IMG/VR virus record: IMGVR_UViG_3300043410_001471 | Coordinates: 126,001 to 190,000 of that record | From: a virus | Length of the DNA stretch: 64,000 nucleotides | Reading direction: 5' to 3' (one strand) | Shown here: positions 43,520-53,289 of the stretch, piece after piece | How positions within the stretch are numbered: the stretch's first letter is position 1 | Layout of the letters: each line of letters opens with the position of its first letter | Notes under the pieces: model-generated | The model's database searches: none | The model's input: the letters and a program-made list of their open reading frames with translations, nothing else | What the model was told of the DNA's origin: nothing | Translations under genes and position numbers: made by a program

Positions 43520-44374
43520 ATGGACATTTCATTAGCACTAAAGAGATTTAGCTCTCTTCAAAACAACACAAAGAAGTCGGATTCAATCTGGAAACCGGCA
43601 AACGGAAAATCTCAAATCCGTTTAGTACCTTACAAATTCAACAAAGACAATCCTTTTATTGAATTGTATTTTCACTACAACATCAATAACAAAACTTATT
43701 TATCTCCAATGTCATTTGGTAGACCTGACCCTATCGTAGAGTTTGCAGAAAAACTTAAACGAACAGGCGATACAGATGATTGGAAAGCAGGTAAGAAAAT
43801 GGAGCCAAAATTAAGAACTTTCGCACCAGTTATCGTAAGAGGTAAAGAAAACGAAGGTGTTAAATTTTGGGGATTTGGTAAGACTGTTTATCAGGACATT
43901 TTAGGTTACATCGCTGACCCGGATTACGGAGATATTACTGACCCAATTACAGGTAGAGATATCGTATTGGAAGTAGTATCAGCTGAAGAATCAAATGCAG
44001 CTTATCCAACAACTACAATTAGAGTTAAACCAGCAACATCAAAAATCTTAGATGATGCAGCTCAGGTTCAACAATTATTAGATTCTCAAAAAGAAATTAC
44101 GGAATTATATTCTGAATTATCTTATGATGAATTAAAAGGTGTATTAGAAAATTGGTTAAATCCAACAGCAAATGCAAACGGCGCAGGTAATCCTGTAAAC
44201 GAAGCATTAGAAGCTCCTAAAGCAGCACCAACACAACCATCGGCTGATATGGGTGGTACACAAGAATTTGGTGATTTACCTTGGGAAACTCCGGCTCCAA
44301 AAGCTGAAGCACCAAAGGTAGCAGCACCAAAAGATGATGTAGCATCAGCATTCGATGATTTATTCAACAACTAA
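43520..44374 (+). CDS. gp32: Single-stranded DNA-binding protein, gp32-like
   Basis: Coats ssDNA during replication and recombination. 284 residues (T4: 301). The N-terminus MDISLALKRFSSLQN is a LAST-type cooperative segment, followed by SIWKPANGKSQIRLVPYKFNKDNPFIELYFHYNI and KFWGFGKTVYQDI. The C-terminus is Pro/Ala/Asp-rich and acidic, ending DDLFNN, the usual partner-binding tail. No cysteine occurs anywhere, so the T4 gp32 zinc site (three Cys and one His) is missing. It is followed 15 bases later by uvsX. Confidence 0.88.
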   Translation: MDISLALKRFSSLQNNTKKSDSIWKPANGKSQIRLVPYKFNKDNPFIELYFHYNINNKTYLSPMSFGRPDPIVEFAEKLKRTGDTDDWKAGKKMEPKLRTFAPVIVRGKENEGVKFWGFGKTVYQDILGYIADPDYGDITDPITGRDIVLEVVSAEESNAAYPTTTIRVKPATSKILDDAAQVQQLLDSQKEITELYSELSYDELKGVLENWLNPTANANGAGNPVNEALEAPKAAPTQPSADMGGTQEFGDLPWETPAPKAEAPKVAAPKDDVASAFDDLFNN

Positions 44375-44389
44375 AATTAAAAAGTTACA

Positions 44390-45493
44390 ATGGCAAAAAG
44401 AGAAGAAGATTTAGCAGGTGTACTTGCCGATTCTCTAAACAAACAAAATAAGGATGGTAAGATTGCATACTTCCTGACAGATGAAGGAGGCGATGCCCCT
44501 ACAAATGTTAAAGATTGGTTATCTACTGGTAACGCAATGTTGGATGTAGCAATATCAAACCGACCTTATGGTGGATTGCCAGTAGGACGTATTAGTGAGA
44601 TTACGGGTTTAGAGCAGAGTGGAAAATCTCTGCTCTCCGCCCATCTCCTTGCTGAAACACAACGCAAAGGTGGTGTCGCAGTATTGATTGATACGGAAAC
44701 CGCAGTTAGTAGAGAATTCTTAGAAGCAATTGGAGTAGATATCTCAAAACTCCTATATGTTTCAGTTGATACTGTTGAAGGTATCTTTGAAGCATGTGAA
44801 ACAATTATTGAGCAAGTTCGTAAAGGTGATAAGGATAGATTGGTTACAATCGTAGTCGATTCAGTAGCAGCCGCTTCAACTAAAAAAGAGTTAGAAGCTG
44901 ATTATGATAAAGATGGTTACGCAACTGATAAAGCAATCATTATCTCCAAAGCAATGAGAAAGATTACCAATATGATTGGTAGACAATCAATTGCTTTAGT
45001 ATTCACAAACCAATTAAGACAAAAGATGAACGCAATGTTTGGTGACCCTTGGACAACATCGGGTGGTAAAGCACTTGCATTCCATGCTTCTGTTAGAGTT
45101 CGTTTAAAGAATATGGGACAGCTAAAAGCAGGTGATAGAATCGTAGGTATTAAGGTTCGTTGCCAGGTTATTAAGAATAGAATGGGACCACCATTAAGAC
45201 ACGCAGATTTCGATATCTTCTTTGATAGAGGTATTGATAACTACGGAGGTTGGTTATCGGTTATGAAGGATGGTAAATTAGTAAAGCAAGCAGGTGCTTG
45301 GTACGAATATACTGATATCGATACCGGTGAGATTATGAAGTTTCAATCCAAAGATTTTCCAAAAATGTTGGAGAATGAAGAATTGAAAGACCAAATCTAT
45401 CGTAGGATTTGTGAAGCAACTATATTACAATACAAAACATCAGCATCAGAGGAAGTTGAAATAACAACGGATGAAGGCAATGAGTCAGATTAA
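44390..45493 (+). CDS. uvsX: RecA-like recombinase UvsX
   Basis: Strand-exchange protein for recombination-dependent replication. 367 residues (T4: 391). Walker A GLEQSGKS at 73-80, a VAVLIDTE strand with a conserved acid, a Walker B VTIVVDSVAA, and the FTNQLRQKMNAMFGDPWTTSGGKALAFHAS stretch similar to RecA loop L2. The C-terminal ~60 residues are acidic. It lies between gp32 and RNase H. Confidence 0.93.
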   Translation: MAKREEDLAGVLADSLNKQNKDGKIAYFLTDEGGDAPTNVKDWLSTGNAMLDVAISNRPYGGLPVGRISEITGLEQSGKSLLSAHLLAETQRKGGVAVLIDTETAVSREFLEAIGVDISKLLYVSVDTVEGIFEACETIIEQVRKGDKDRLVTIVVDSVAAASTKKELEADYDKDGYATDKAIIISKAMRKITNMIGRQSIALVFTNQLRQKMNAMFGDPWTTSGGKALAFHASVRVRLKNMGQLKAGDRIVGIKVRCQVIKNRMGPPLRHADFDIFFDRGIDNYGGWLSVMKDGKLVKQAGAWYEYTDIDTGEIMKFQSKDFPKMLENEELKDQIYRRICEATILQYKTSASEEVEITTDEGNESD

Positions 45494-46538
45494 CAAAAAG
45501 TATTTAGATATACTAAAACAAATAGATGAGGAACATAAGGGATTCGGTGATTTACAACGCAATTCCAAAACTTTAGTAATAGATGGATTAAATACATTTA
45601 TTCGTTCCTGGTCAACCGCACCAAATCTTAATGATAATGGTGACCATATTGGAGGAATAGTCGGTACTTTAAAAAGTATCGGCTACGCCATCCGTACATT
45701 AAACCCTACAAGAGTAATCGTAGTATTCGATGGTAAAGGGGGTTCACAAAGCAGAAAGGATATATATTCGGGTTACAAATCTGAAAGAGGTAAGAATAAA
45801 ATCAAAATGAGATTGAATCGTGCCGCTTCGGTTGAGATGAACCCTGAAGAGGAAAGCGCATCTATGAAACGCCAAATGGCTGGATTAGGTGAGTTACTTT
45901 CAGCTCTACCCGTTTCCATTATGATTTACGATGGAATTGAAGCCGATGATGTTATCGCATACATCGCTACTCAATTAAAGCAGGAAAATGAGAAGGTTAT
46001 TATAATGAGTACCGATAAAGACTTCTTACAATTGGTAAACAAAGATGTGAGTGTATATTCACCATCTAAAAAGAAAGTTTACAATATTGATGAGGTTGTA
46101 GAAGAATTCGGAATCCATCCACATAATTTTATCAATTTCAGAATGATTGATGGTGATAAATCCGATAATGTAGAAGGTATTACGGGATTAGGATTGAAAA
46201 CGATTATTAAATCATTTCCTATATTAGCAAATGAAGAAGTGCAAACTACGGAATCTTTATTGGAATATATTAAAGAGCAACCAAAGAAAACAAAAGCACA
46301 TGATTTATTTGAGAATAATTTAGAAATATTAAAGAGAAATCGTAAATTAATGCAATTATCCGAACCGACATTTAGTGGCAATCTTCGTATGAAAATTATG
46401 GATAGATACAATGAACCAACGGATAAATTCAGTAAGCAAGAATTTTTAAAAATCGGATTGAAAACGCGTGTATTGGATTCATTTCCAAATGTTACGGACT
46501 GGTTGCAATCCACATTTTCTCACATAGCAAAATTTTAA
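45480..46538 (+). CDS. rnh: RNase H / 5'-3' exonuclease (FEN-like)
   Basis: Removes RNA primers and flaps during lagging-strand synthesis. About 352 residues from ATG 45480 (an ATG three codons upstream is also possible). TLVIDGLNTFIRSW, RVIVVFDGKGGSQSRKDIYSGYKSERG, DGIEADDVIAYIA, MSTDKDFLQLV and the H3TH-type GDKSDNVEGITGLGLKT carry the conserved acids of the FEN superfamily. Overlaps the uvsX end by 14 bases. Confidence 0.9.
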   Translation: MSQINKKYLDILKQIDEEHKGFGDLQRNSKTLVIDGLNTFIRSWSTAPNLNDNGDHIGGIVGTLKSIGYAIRTLNPTRVIVVFDGKGGSQSRKDIYSGYKSERGKNKIKMRLNRAASVEMNPEEESASMKRQMAGLGELLSALPVSIMIYDGIEADDVIAYIATQLKQENEKVIIMSTDKDFLQLVNKDVSVYSPSKKKVYNIDEVVEEFGIHPHNFINFRMIDGDKSDNVEGITGLGLKTIIKSFPILANEEVQTTESLLEYIKEQPKKTKAHDLFENNLEILKRNRKLMQLSEPTFSGNLRMKIMDRYNEPTDKFSKQEFLKIGLKTRVLDSFPNVTDWLQSTFSHIAKF

Positions 46539-46543
46539 TAAAA

Positions 46544-47368
46544 TTGAAAACTAATCAAAAATTATGGATTTTTGGCGATAGTTTTGCAACTATAAGACAT
46601 GGTGATGTGTCTTGGCAACTTTTATTAAAAAATAAATTTGTAGGAAAAGAATTAATTGTAAGTGGTAGAGGTGGTAGAGATATACAAACTATTGTTGATA
46701 TTTTTTTAAAATGTTTGCATTTAATAAACGATGATGATTTGGTTATTATAGTATTGCCAACATCATCAAGAGTTAGATATCCAATTAAAGAATCTCAACT
46801 TAATTTGGAAATAAATGATAGAACATTTGATAATACTTTAAAAGAATATATTTCAGATGGATTTATCGCATATCATCCTAATTCTACTTTTCATACAAAT
46901 ATCAAATCTAAATTGATATTCCCATTTGATGTGATTGATGATAGTATGATTGAAGATATTTCTGAAAATTTAGAAAATCAAAATAGAGAAAGGTATTATA
47001 ATATTGTAGAAACTAATAAGATTATAAATAAAAAAGAAAGATTAAGTTATACGCAAATATCTACATTTATAAACACATCTGAACCAGTTATACAAAATTA
47101 TAATGACCAATTTTATTCCTTCTCAAAGGCATTTAAATTTAAAACAATGTTTTTAAGTTGGTGTAATGAATTTAATGTTTTTGATAAAAGTGTTGTATTT
47201 ACAAATTCTAAAATTGAAAATGAAATAGGTAAATTGGAAACTGAAAATGATTTATACATTAAAACAAATGGTAAATTTGGTAAATATGGCGATTGGCATT
47301 GGAGTGAAGAAAGTGATGCAAAAATTAGTGAGTATATTATAAAAAAGAATTCAGAATATTTTAATTAA
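46544..47368 (+). CDS. SGNH/GDSL hydrolase-like protein 1
   Basis: 274 residues. LWIFGDSFATIRHGDVSW contains block I (GDS), and GDWHWSEESDAKISEYI near the C-terminus fits block V (D-x-H). ELIVSGRGGRDI could be the glycine block. Such enzymes typically add or remove acyl groups on sugars. The frame lacks an ATG in the right place; TTG at 46544 is the likely start because the in-sequence ATG at 46564 is out of frame. It is more AT-rich than its core-gene neighbours, suggesting later acquisition. Substrate unknown. Confidence 0.6.
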   Translation: MKTNQKLWIFGDSFATIRHGDVSWQLLLKNKFVGKELIVSGRGGRDIQTIVDIFLKCLHLINDDDLVIIVLPTSSRVRYPIKESQLNLEINDRTFDNTLKEYISDGFIAYHPNSTFHTNIKSKLIFPFDVIDDSMIEDISENLENQNRERYYNIVETNKIINKKERLSYTQISTFINTSEPVIQNYNDQFYSFSKAFKFKTMFLSWCNEFNVFDKSVVFTNSKIENEIGKLETENDLYIKTNGKFGKYGDWHWSEESDAKISEYIIKKNSEYFN

Positions 47369-47369
47369 T

Positions 47370-47400
47370 TTGTTAAATAATAAAATATTTCGTATATTTG
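47370..47400 (+). promoter_or_regulatory. Host-type promoter TTG-N20-TATATTTG
   Basis: TTG (47370-47372), 20 bases, TATATTTG (47393-47400), 19 bases upstream of the groES-like start. Confidence 0.78.
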
Positions 47401-47419
47401 TAAAACAAAAAAATAAATT

Positions 47420-47725
47420 ATGGCAGAAAGATTAGCAAAACCATTAGGAGATAGAGTACTCCTAACAGAATTAGAACCAGAGGTTACACAAACCGCAGGT
47501 GGAATTATTATTCCAGACTCGGTTAGAAATGAAGATGTAAAAAGAGCAATTGTAGAATCGGTAGGACCTGGTATTTACACACAAAGTGGAACATTGATTC
47601 CAATGAATGTTGAACCAGGAGATGAAGTGATTCTCCCACCATATCATCAGGGTGTAGAAATTAAAATTGGTGGTAACAAATACATCCTATTAAGAGAATC
47701 GGAAATCTTAATGATAGTAAAATAA
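47420..47725 (+). CDS. groES: GroES-family co-chaperonin
   Basis: 101 residues, the usual size for Cpn10. KPLGDRVLLTELEPEVTQTAGGIIIPDS contains the mobile loop that binds GroEL, followed by GDEVILPPYHQGVEIKIGGNKYILLRESEILMIV. T4 uses gp31 in place of host GroES to fold its capsid protein; this one is a recognisable GroES, presumably doing that job with host GroEL. No GroEL gene is present in the window. Confidence 0.93.
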   Translation: MAERLAKPLGDRVLLTELEPEVTQTAGGIIIPDSVRNEDVKRAIVESVGPGIYTQSGTLIPMNVEPGDEVILPPYHQGVEIKIGGNKYILLRESEILMIVK

Positions 47726-47753
47726 TTTTTAAATTAAAACATGGACAAAAAGT

Positions 47754-47990
47754 ATGAAGTGTATTAAAGTAGTAAAAGAAACAAAGGATAATAAAATCGG
47801 TACAATCCGTAGAGTAGCTGATACTGAAGCGGATGTAAAAGTAAGTACCGGTGTGTGGGCATTTTGCCCGAAATCGGAATGGAAATTGGCAACTCGTAAA
47901 CCAAAGAACGACCAACCTACCGACCAAGCTACCGACCAAGTAAAGGTTAAATCAAAAAAACAATTAAAGAAAGAAAAAGCTGAAGCATAA
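47754..47990 (+). CDS. Small basic hypothetical protein
   Basis: 78 residues. TIRRVADTEADVKVSTGVWAFCPKSEWK forms a compact N-terminal part; the C-terminus has a small PTDQATDQ repeat and a Lys-rich tail. No function recognised. The stop overlaps the helicase start by one base (TAATG), so expression is coupled to gp41. Confidence 0.6.
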   Translation: MKCIKVVKETKDNKIGTIRRVADTEADVKVSTGVWAFCPKSEWKLATRKPKNDQPTDQATDQVKVKSKKQLKKEKAEA

Positions 47991-49345
47991 TGGAAGCAGT
48001 AGATACATTGGTTAAATATGGACAATCGTATCAATCTAAAGTTGTTGCTTCACTTATAACGGATGTTAAGTTTCTTGAGCAGGTAACTGAAATCACCAAA
48101 CCGGCATTTTTTGAATCACAAGCAAATCAATGGATTGTAGATGAAGTACAAAATTACTTCTCCGAATTCCGTGCAGTTCCTACAATGGAAGTGTTCAAAA
48201 TTAAAGTTGGAACGATTGAAGATAAAGCATTAAAGCAGACCGTAGTTGACCAATTAAAAAATGTTTACCTACAAATTGATGCAAATGATATACCTTATGT
48301 TAAGAAAGAATATCTAACATTCGCTAAAAATCAGAAAGTTAAAGATGCCCTTCTAAAATCCGTAGACCTTCTTAAAGCAGGTAACTATGATAAGATTATA
48401 GATACAATGATGGCAGCATCCAAAGTCGGTGTAGAAAACGATTTAGGATTGGATTACATCGATGAATTTGAATTGATTATGGAAGATGTCAAACGAAATT
48501 CAGTATCAACAGGATGGGAGGTTATCGATGAATTGATGGATGGTGGTTTAGGACCAGGTGAATTGGGAGTTGTAATGGCACCATCGGGTATTGGTAAGAG
48601 TTGGTTCTTATCAAAGATAGCTTGTTCGGCATTACAAAAAGGTAAGAATGTTTTACACTACTCTTTGGAGTTGTCCGAAAGTTATGTAGGACAAAGATAT
48701 ACTACAATTTTGACTGGAATTCAAACATCGGAACATAAAGAACGAAAGGATGAGATTATCAGAAAGATTAAAGGTACTCCAGGCAGAGTTCGTATTAAAT
48801 ACTATCCACCACAGTTTGCAACTTCTAAAACTCTTTCAGCTCATATTGAAAAGTTAAAACAAATTGGATTCGCACCGGATTTAATCATTATTGACTACGC
48901 CGATTTATTAAAGAGTGGTAGTGGTAGAGATGGTTTATACGCTGAGTTAGGAGGAATCTATGAGGAATTGAGGGGATTAAGTGGTGAAACAGGTATTCCA
49001 ATTTGGACAGCAACTCAAACAAATAGAGCAGCTATTGAACATGAAGTTATCCAAGCCGATTCGGTTGGTGATTCATATAAGAAAGTTCAAACGGCAGATT
49101 TTATTATGAGTGTGAGTAGAAAAACAAAGGATAAGTTATCAAACACAGGTCGTATTCACATCGTTAAAAATCGATTTGGACCAGATGGAATGACTTTTCC
49201 AGCAAAGATTGATACCTTTCATGGTATTATGGATGTGTTCGCAGCAACATCGCAAGATGGTATGAACGCAACCAAAGACTCTAAAAACGGAGAGAATTTA
49301 GAGAAAAAATTATTACACAAAAAGTATGTTGAAAATATGGGATAA
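47990..49345 (+). CDS. gp41: Replicative DNA helicase, gp41-like (DnaB family)
   Basis: Hexameric 5'-3' helicase of the replisome. 451 residues (T4: 475). Walker A APSGIGKS at 197-204; Walker B APDLIIIDYADLL near 295-307; TATQTNR sensor region; a GRIHIVKNRFGPDG element like the DnaB arginine-finger region. The N-terminal 160 residues form the helical domain. No primase gene is visible nearby. Confidence 0.92.
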   Translation: MEAVDTLVKYGQSYQSKVVASLITDVKFLEQVTEITKPAFFESQANQWIVDEVQNYFSEFRAVPTMEVFKIKVGTIEDKALKQTVVDQLKNVYLQIDANDIPYVKKEYLTFAKNQKVKDALLKSVDLLKAGNYDKIIDTMMAASKVGVENDLGLDYIDEFELIMEDVKRNSVSTGWEVIDELMDGGLGPGELGVVMAPSGIGKSWFLSKIACSALQKGKNVLHYSLELSESYVGQRYTTILTGIQTSEHKERKDEIIRKIKGTPGRVRIKYYPPQFATSKTLSAHIEKLKQIGFAPDLIIIDYADLLKSGSGRDGLYAELGGIYEELRGLSGETGIPIWTATQTNRAAIEHEVIQADSVGDSYKKVQTADFIMSVSRKTKDKLSNTGRIHIVKNRFGPDGMTFPAKIDTFHGIMDVFAATSQDGMNATKDSKNGENLEKKLLHKKYVENMG

Positions 49346-49348
49346 TTG

Positions 49349-49382
49349 TATAAAATTTTCTAAAGAAAAAAGAAAATTTATA
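49349..49382 (+). repeat. Inverted repeat before nrdB
   Basis: TATAAAATTTTCT (49349-49361) and AGAAAATTTATA (49371-49382) are complementary except for one bulged A, around a 9-base A-rich loop. There is no T-run on the plus strand. It may be an operator or leader structure of the ribonucleotide reductase genes. Confidence 0.45.
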
Positions 49383-49432
49383 AATTCGGAAGATAGTTAT
49401 ACCTACACTTCAAACATAAACAAATTAAAAAT

Positions 49433-50446
49433 ATGAGCAAATTATTTACGGAACGAGTTCCTTTTAAACCCTTTGAATATCCGGATTATTACAATGAGGG
49501 TTGGTTGAAACAAATGCAAGCATTCTGGTTACATACGGAGATACCAATGCAGGGTGATGTTAAGGATTGGAATGAGAATTTAAGTGAATCAGAAAAGCAT
49601 TTGGTTGGTAATATTTTATTAGGATTTGCTCAAACCGAATGTGCCGTAAGTGATTATTGGACAGGTATGGTCACTAAGTGGTTTCCAAAGCATGAAATCA
49701 GACAGATGGCAATGGCATTTGGTTCACAAGAAACAATTCACTCTATTGCATATTCATATCTAAATGAAACATTGGGATTAGATGACTTCGAAGGATTCTT
49801 ACACGATGAAGCAATGAAAGAAAGATTTGAATTATTAACAAACACAACCGCCGATTGGACTCCAAAAGATTTGGATACTAATCCAAAAGCTAGAGTTGAA
49901 GTTGCTCGTTCACTTGCTATCTTTTCGGCATTCGCTGAGGGGGTAGCATTATATTCCTCATTCGCTGTATTGTATTCATTCCAAATGAGAAACCTTCTAA
50001 AAGGTATTGGACAACAAATGAAGTGGAGTGTTAGAGATGAATCTTTACATTCTAAAATGGGTTGTCAATTATTCAGACATATGTGTGAAGAATTCCCAGA
50101 ATTATTAGAAGAAGCAAAAGAAGATATTTACAAAGCAGCCAAAATCATTATTGATTTAGAACATAAATTCATTGATAAGATTTTTGAGATGGGTGATTTG
50201 GAGAATCTTAAAAAAGATGACCTAAAAGAATTCATTACAAAAAGAGTTAATGAAAAATTAGGCGAATTGGGATACAATCCAATTCCAGGCGGCGATGATT
50301 ACTTTGAATTTGATGAAGTAAAAGCATCAGAATTAGATTGGTTTTATCATTTAACAGGAGGAGTAACTCACACCGATTTCTTCGCAATGAGACCAACGGA
50401 TTATTCAAAAGCGGGTGAGGGTGAAAATTGGGATGATATATTTTAA
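49433..50446 (+). CDS. nrdB: Ribonucleotide reductase small subunit NrdB
   Basis: Radical-bearing beta subunit of class I reductase. 337 residues. Metal ligands fit the order E (in AQTECAV), E and H (SQETIHS), E (AEGVALY), E and H (RDESLHS). The tyrosine in ETIHSIAYSY aligns with the radical tyrosine. The first ligand position, Asp in E. coli, is Glu here. Followed 10 bases later by nrdA, the reverse of the T4 nrdA-nrdB order. Confidence 0.92.
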   Translation: MSKLFTERVPFKPFEYPDYYNEGWLKQMQAFWLHTEIPMQGDVKDWNENLSESEKHLVGNILLGFAQTECAVSDYWTGMVTKWFPKHEIRQMAMAFGSQETIHSIAYSYLNETLGLDDFEGFLHDEAMKERFELLTNTTADWTPKDLDTNPKARVEVARSLAIFSAFAEGVALYSSFAVLYSFQMRNLLKGIGQQMKWSVRDESLHSKMGCQLFRHMCEEFPELLEEAKEDIYKAAKIIIDLEHKFIDKIFEMGDLENLKKDDLKEFITKRVNEKLGELGYNPIPGGDDYFEFDEVKASELDWFYHLTGGVTHTDFFAMRPTDYSKAGEGENWDDIF

Positions 50447-50456
50447 ATTATAAGTT

Positions 50457-52238
50457 ATGAAAAATTACGGAGAAGAATACGGATGGGAAGTAGATGTAGA
50501 TTTCCCACATTGGGGAAATAATGAGATATATGTAAAAACTATATCCAAAACATATCTACAAGCTGGCGAAAAGCCAAAGGATGCATATTGGAGAGTTGCT
50601 ACGGCAGTTGCTAAAAGATTGGAAAAACCACAATTAGCAACAAAATTCTTTGATTACATTTGGAAAGGTTGGTTGTGTTTAGCAACACCTGTATTATCAA
50701 ACACAGGTACCGATAGAGGTTTACCAATCAGTTGTTTTGGTATTGATGTTGGTGATAGCGTATATGAGATTGGTTCTAAGAACTTAGAATTGATGTTGTT
50801 AGCAAAACATGGTGGTGGTGTTGGTATTGGAATCAATATGATACGACCTGCAGGTTCGAAAATCACCGGCAACGGAACAAGTGATGGTATTGTACCATTT
50901 GCTAAAATCTACGATTCTACGATACTTGCAACGAATCAGGGAAGTGTTCGTAGAGGAGCAGCATCGGTAAACATTAAAATCGAACATAAGGATTTTGAAG
51001 ATTTCTTAGAGATTAGAGAACCAAAAGGTGATGTTAATCGTCAATCACTTAACTTACATCAATGTGTTGTAGTTAGTGATAGATTTATGAAGAAGGTTGA
51101 AGAAGGTGATAGTGAAGCAAGAAGAAAGTGGGGTAAGTTACTTCAGAAGCGTAAAGCAACGGGTGAACCATACATTATGTATAAGGGTAATGTGAACAAA
51201 CAAAACCCTGAAATGTACAAAAAGAATGGATTGAAAGTTCATATGACTAATATTTGTTCTGAAATTGTGTTACATACTGATGAACAACACTCTTTTGTTT
51301 GTTGTTTGAGTTCTTTAAACTTAGCAAAATATGATGAATGGAAAGATACGGATTTAGTTTATACATCAACAATCTTTTTAGATGGGGTGTTAGAAGAATT
51401 TATCCAAAGAGCCAAAAATATGAAAGGGTTCGAAAATTCAGTTCGTTCAGCAGAAAGAGGTAGAGCATTGGGATTGGGTGTATTAGGATGGCACACATAT
51501 TTACAACAAAAAGGATTACCATTTGAAGGTTTACAAGCTCAATTTGAAACTCGTAAGATTTTCTCTCAAATGAAGATTGAATCTGAAAGAGCAAGTAGAG
51601 ATTTGGCATCTGAATATGGTGAACCATTATGGTGTAAAGAAAGTGGTATGAGAAATACCCACCTAAGAGCAGTAGCACCAACTGTTTCAAACTCTAAATT
51701 GAGTGGAAATGTGAGTAGTGGTATCGAACCTTGGGCAGCTAATGTATTTACGGAACAAACGGCTAAAGGAACATTCATTAGAAAGAATCCAGAATTAGAA
51801 AGAGTGTTTAAGAAAATTGGTAAAAACACAAAAGAAGTTTGGGATAAGATTTTAGCAGATGGTGGTTCAGTACAAGATTTGGCATTCTTAGATGATTGGT
51901 GTTTTTTAGATGGTAAATTAGTTGAATGTAATGAAGTAACTGAAGAATCGCACAAAGGTAGATGTTATTCAGTTAAAGATGTATTCAAAACATTTAAAGA
52001 AATCAATCAGTTAGATTTAGTAAGACAAGCCGGTGTAAGACAACAATATATTGACCAAGCAGTTTCTCTAAACTTAGCATTCCCTGCAACTGCAGAACCA
52101 AAGTGGATTAATCAAATTCATATGGAAGCTTGGAAGCAAGGTGTTAAAACTCTTTATTATATGAGAACCGAATCAGTATTGAGAGGTGATATAGCAGCAA
52201 GAGCAATGGATGAGACTTGTGTAAGTTGTGAAGGTTAA
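50457..52238 (+). CDS. nrdA: Ribonucleotide reductase large subunit NrdA, lacking ATP cone
   Basis: Reduces ribonucleotides to deoxyribonucleotides. 593 residues, against about 754 in T4. The catalytic NICSE motif, paired cysteines in PISCFGID and SFVCCLSS, the TLYYMRTE radical-transfer tyrosines and a C-terminal ETCVSCEG pair are present. The N-terminus starts directly in the catalytic barrel; the ~90-residue allosteric activity (ATP-cone) domain is missing, so dATP inhibition is not expected. Confidence 0.93.
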   Translation: MKNYGEEYGWEVDVDFPHWGNNEIYVKTISKTYLQAGEKPKDAYWRVATAVAKRLEKPQLATKFFDYIWKGWLCLATPVLSNTGTDRGLPISCFGIDVGDSVYEIGSKNLELMLLAKHGGGVGIGINMIRPAGSKITGNGTSDGIVPFAKIYDSTILATNQGSVRRGAASVNIKIEHKDFEDFLEIREPKGDVNRQSLNLHQCVVVSDRFMKKVEEGDSEARRKWGKLLQKRKATGEPYIMYKGNVNKQNPEMYKKNGLKVHMTNICSEIVLHTDEQHSFVCCLSSLNLAKYDEWKDTDLVYTSTIFLDGVLEEFIQRAKNMKGFENSVRSAERGRALGLGVLGWHTYLQQKGLPFEGLQAQFETRKIFSQMKIESERASRDLASEYGEPLWCKESGMRNTHLRAVAPTVSNSKLSGNVSSGIEPWAANVFTEQTAKGTFIRKNPELERVFKKIGKNTKEVWDKILADGGSVQDLAFLDDWCFLDGKLVECNEVTEESHKGRCYSVKDVFKTFKEINQLDLVRQAGVRQQYIDQAVSLNLAFPATAEPKWINQIHMEAWKQGVKTLYYMRTESVLRGDIAARAMDETCVSCEG

Positions 52239-52248
52239 TTTTAAATAA

Positions 52249-53289
52249 ATGGATAATTTTAAAGAATATATTGTAATAGATGATTCGGCTAAAGCTTTAT
52301 TAATAAATCGACCAATTCTTGTATTTTTTTCAAATGAAGAAATTGATGAATTATTAAAGTTTTATGAACAAAATTATAGAGAGTATAAGTTGATTTATTG
52401 TGAACGCGGTGAACCACTTACACACTCATCTATATTGCATTTGTATAGAATACATGAATTCTTTTTAGAAAACAAAATCAATACTAAAAAGTTTCATATT
52501 CTATATGAAAATAGAAGTAAAGAATATGAAAGTTTATTGGGATTTTTTCAATTTAATTTTTATTATTATCCATTTCATTTAAATTTTGTAACGCCGCCTA
52601 CATATTTTAATTCCGGTGAATATCCATTTCCATTGGATAGAAATTTTGAAAAACATTTTTTAATGTTAAATAGAACCGGAAAAGAACATAAGTTAAAATT
52701 TAAAACATTTTTTGATTCTAATAATTTAAAAGATGTATCGTATTATTCATTTTTATGGTTGAATGAACGCAATTTTGAAGAAAATTATATCCAATCTACA
52801 CACGCTAATCATGATGAATTGATTGACATATATAAAAATACGGCAATTAATGTACTGAATGAATCAAAATATTCATCGGAATTATTATCAATACCATATA
52901 CATTTATATCAGAAAAGACTTTTAGAGCATTGGCATTTCCTAGACCATTTATTGTAATAGGACAAAGACATACTTTAAAAAATTTACAAAAAATGGGATT
53001 TAGAACATTTTCTGATATAATAGATGAAAGTTATGATGAAATGAATGATTCGGAAAGAATGGATAAAATACAGGAAATAATTTTAGATTTATCGAAAAAA
53101 TCAAAAGAAGAAATTTATACAATGTGGGAGAAATGTATAGATAATTACGAACATAATAGAAAATCAATATTCTATCATGCAAGGCAAATGAATGAAAATT
53201 TTAAAACAATATTCCCAAATGAATATAAGATGATGAATATGCATTATTTATCATCAATTGAAAGAACTAAAAATTTAAAAGAATGGTAA
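52249..53289 (+). CDS. Glycosyltransferase-like protein of a marine-phage family
   Basis: 346 residues. FLMLNRTGKEHKLKFKTFFDSNNL and later TFISEKTFRALAFPRPFIVIGQRHTLKNLQKMGFRTFSDIIDESYD are typical of a phage and giant-virus family whose C-terminus resembles GT10/exostosin-type nucleotide-sugar binding (SEKTFR-A-PFIV). Substrate unknown; a modified DNA base or a virion glycan are possible. Strongly AT-rich relative to nrdA. Overlaps the thioredoxin start by 7 bases. Confidence 0.5.
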   Translation: MDNFKEYIVIDDSAKALLINRPILVFFSNEEIDELLKFYEQNYREYKLIYCERGEPLTHSSILHLYRIHEFFLENKINTKKFHILYENRSKEYESLLGFFQFNFYYYPFHLNFVTPPTYFNSGEYPFPLDRNFEKHFLMLNRTGKEHKLKFKTFFDSNNLKDVSYYSFLWLNERNFEENYIQSTHANHDELIDIYKNTAINVLNESKYSSELLSIPYTFISEKTFRALAFPRPFIVIGQRHTLKNLQKMGFRTFSDIIDESYDEMNDSERMDKIQEIILDLSKKSKEEIYTMWEKCIDNYEHNRKSIFYHARQMNENFKTIFPNEYKMMNMHYLSSIERTKNLKEW

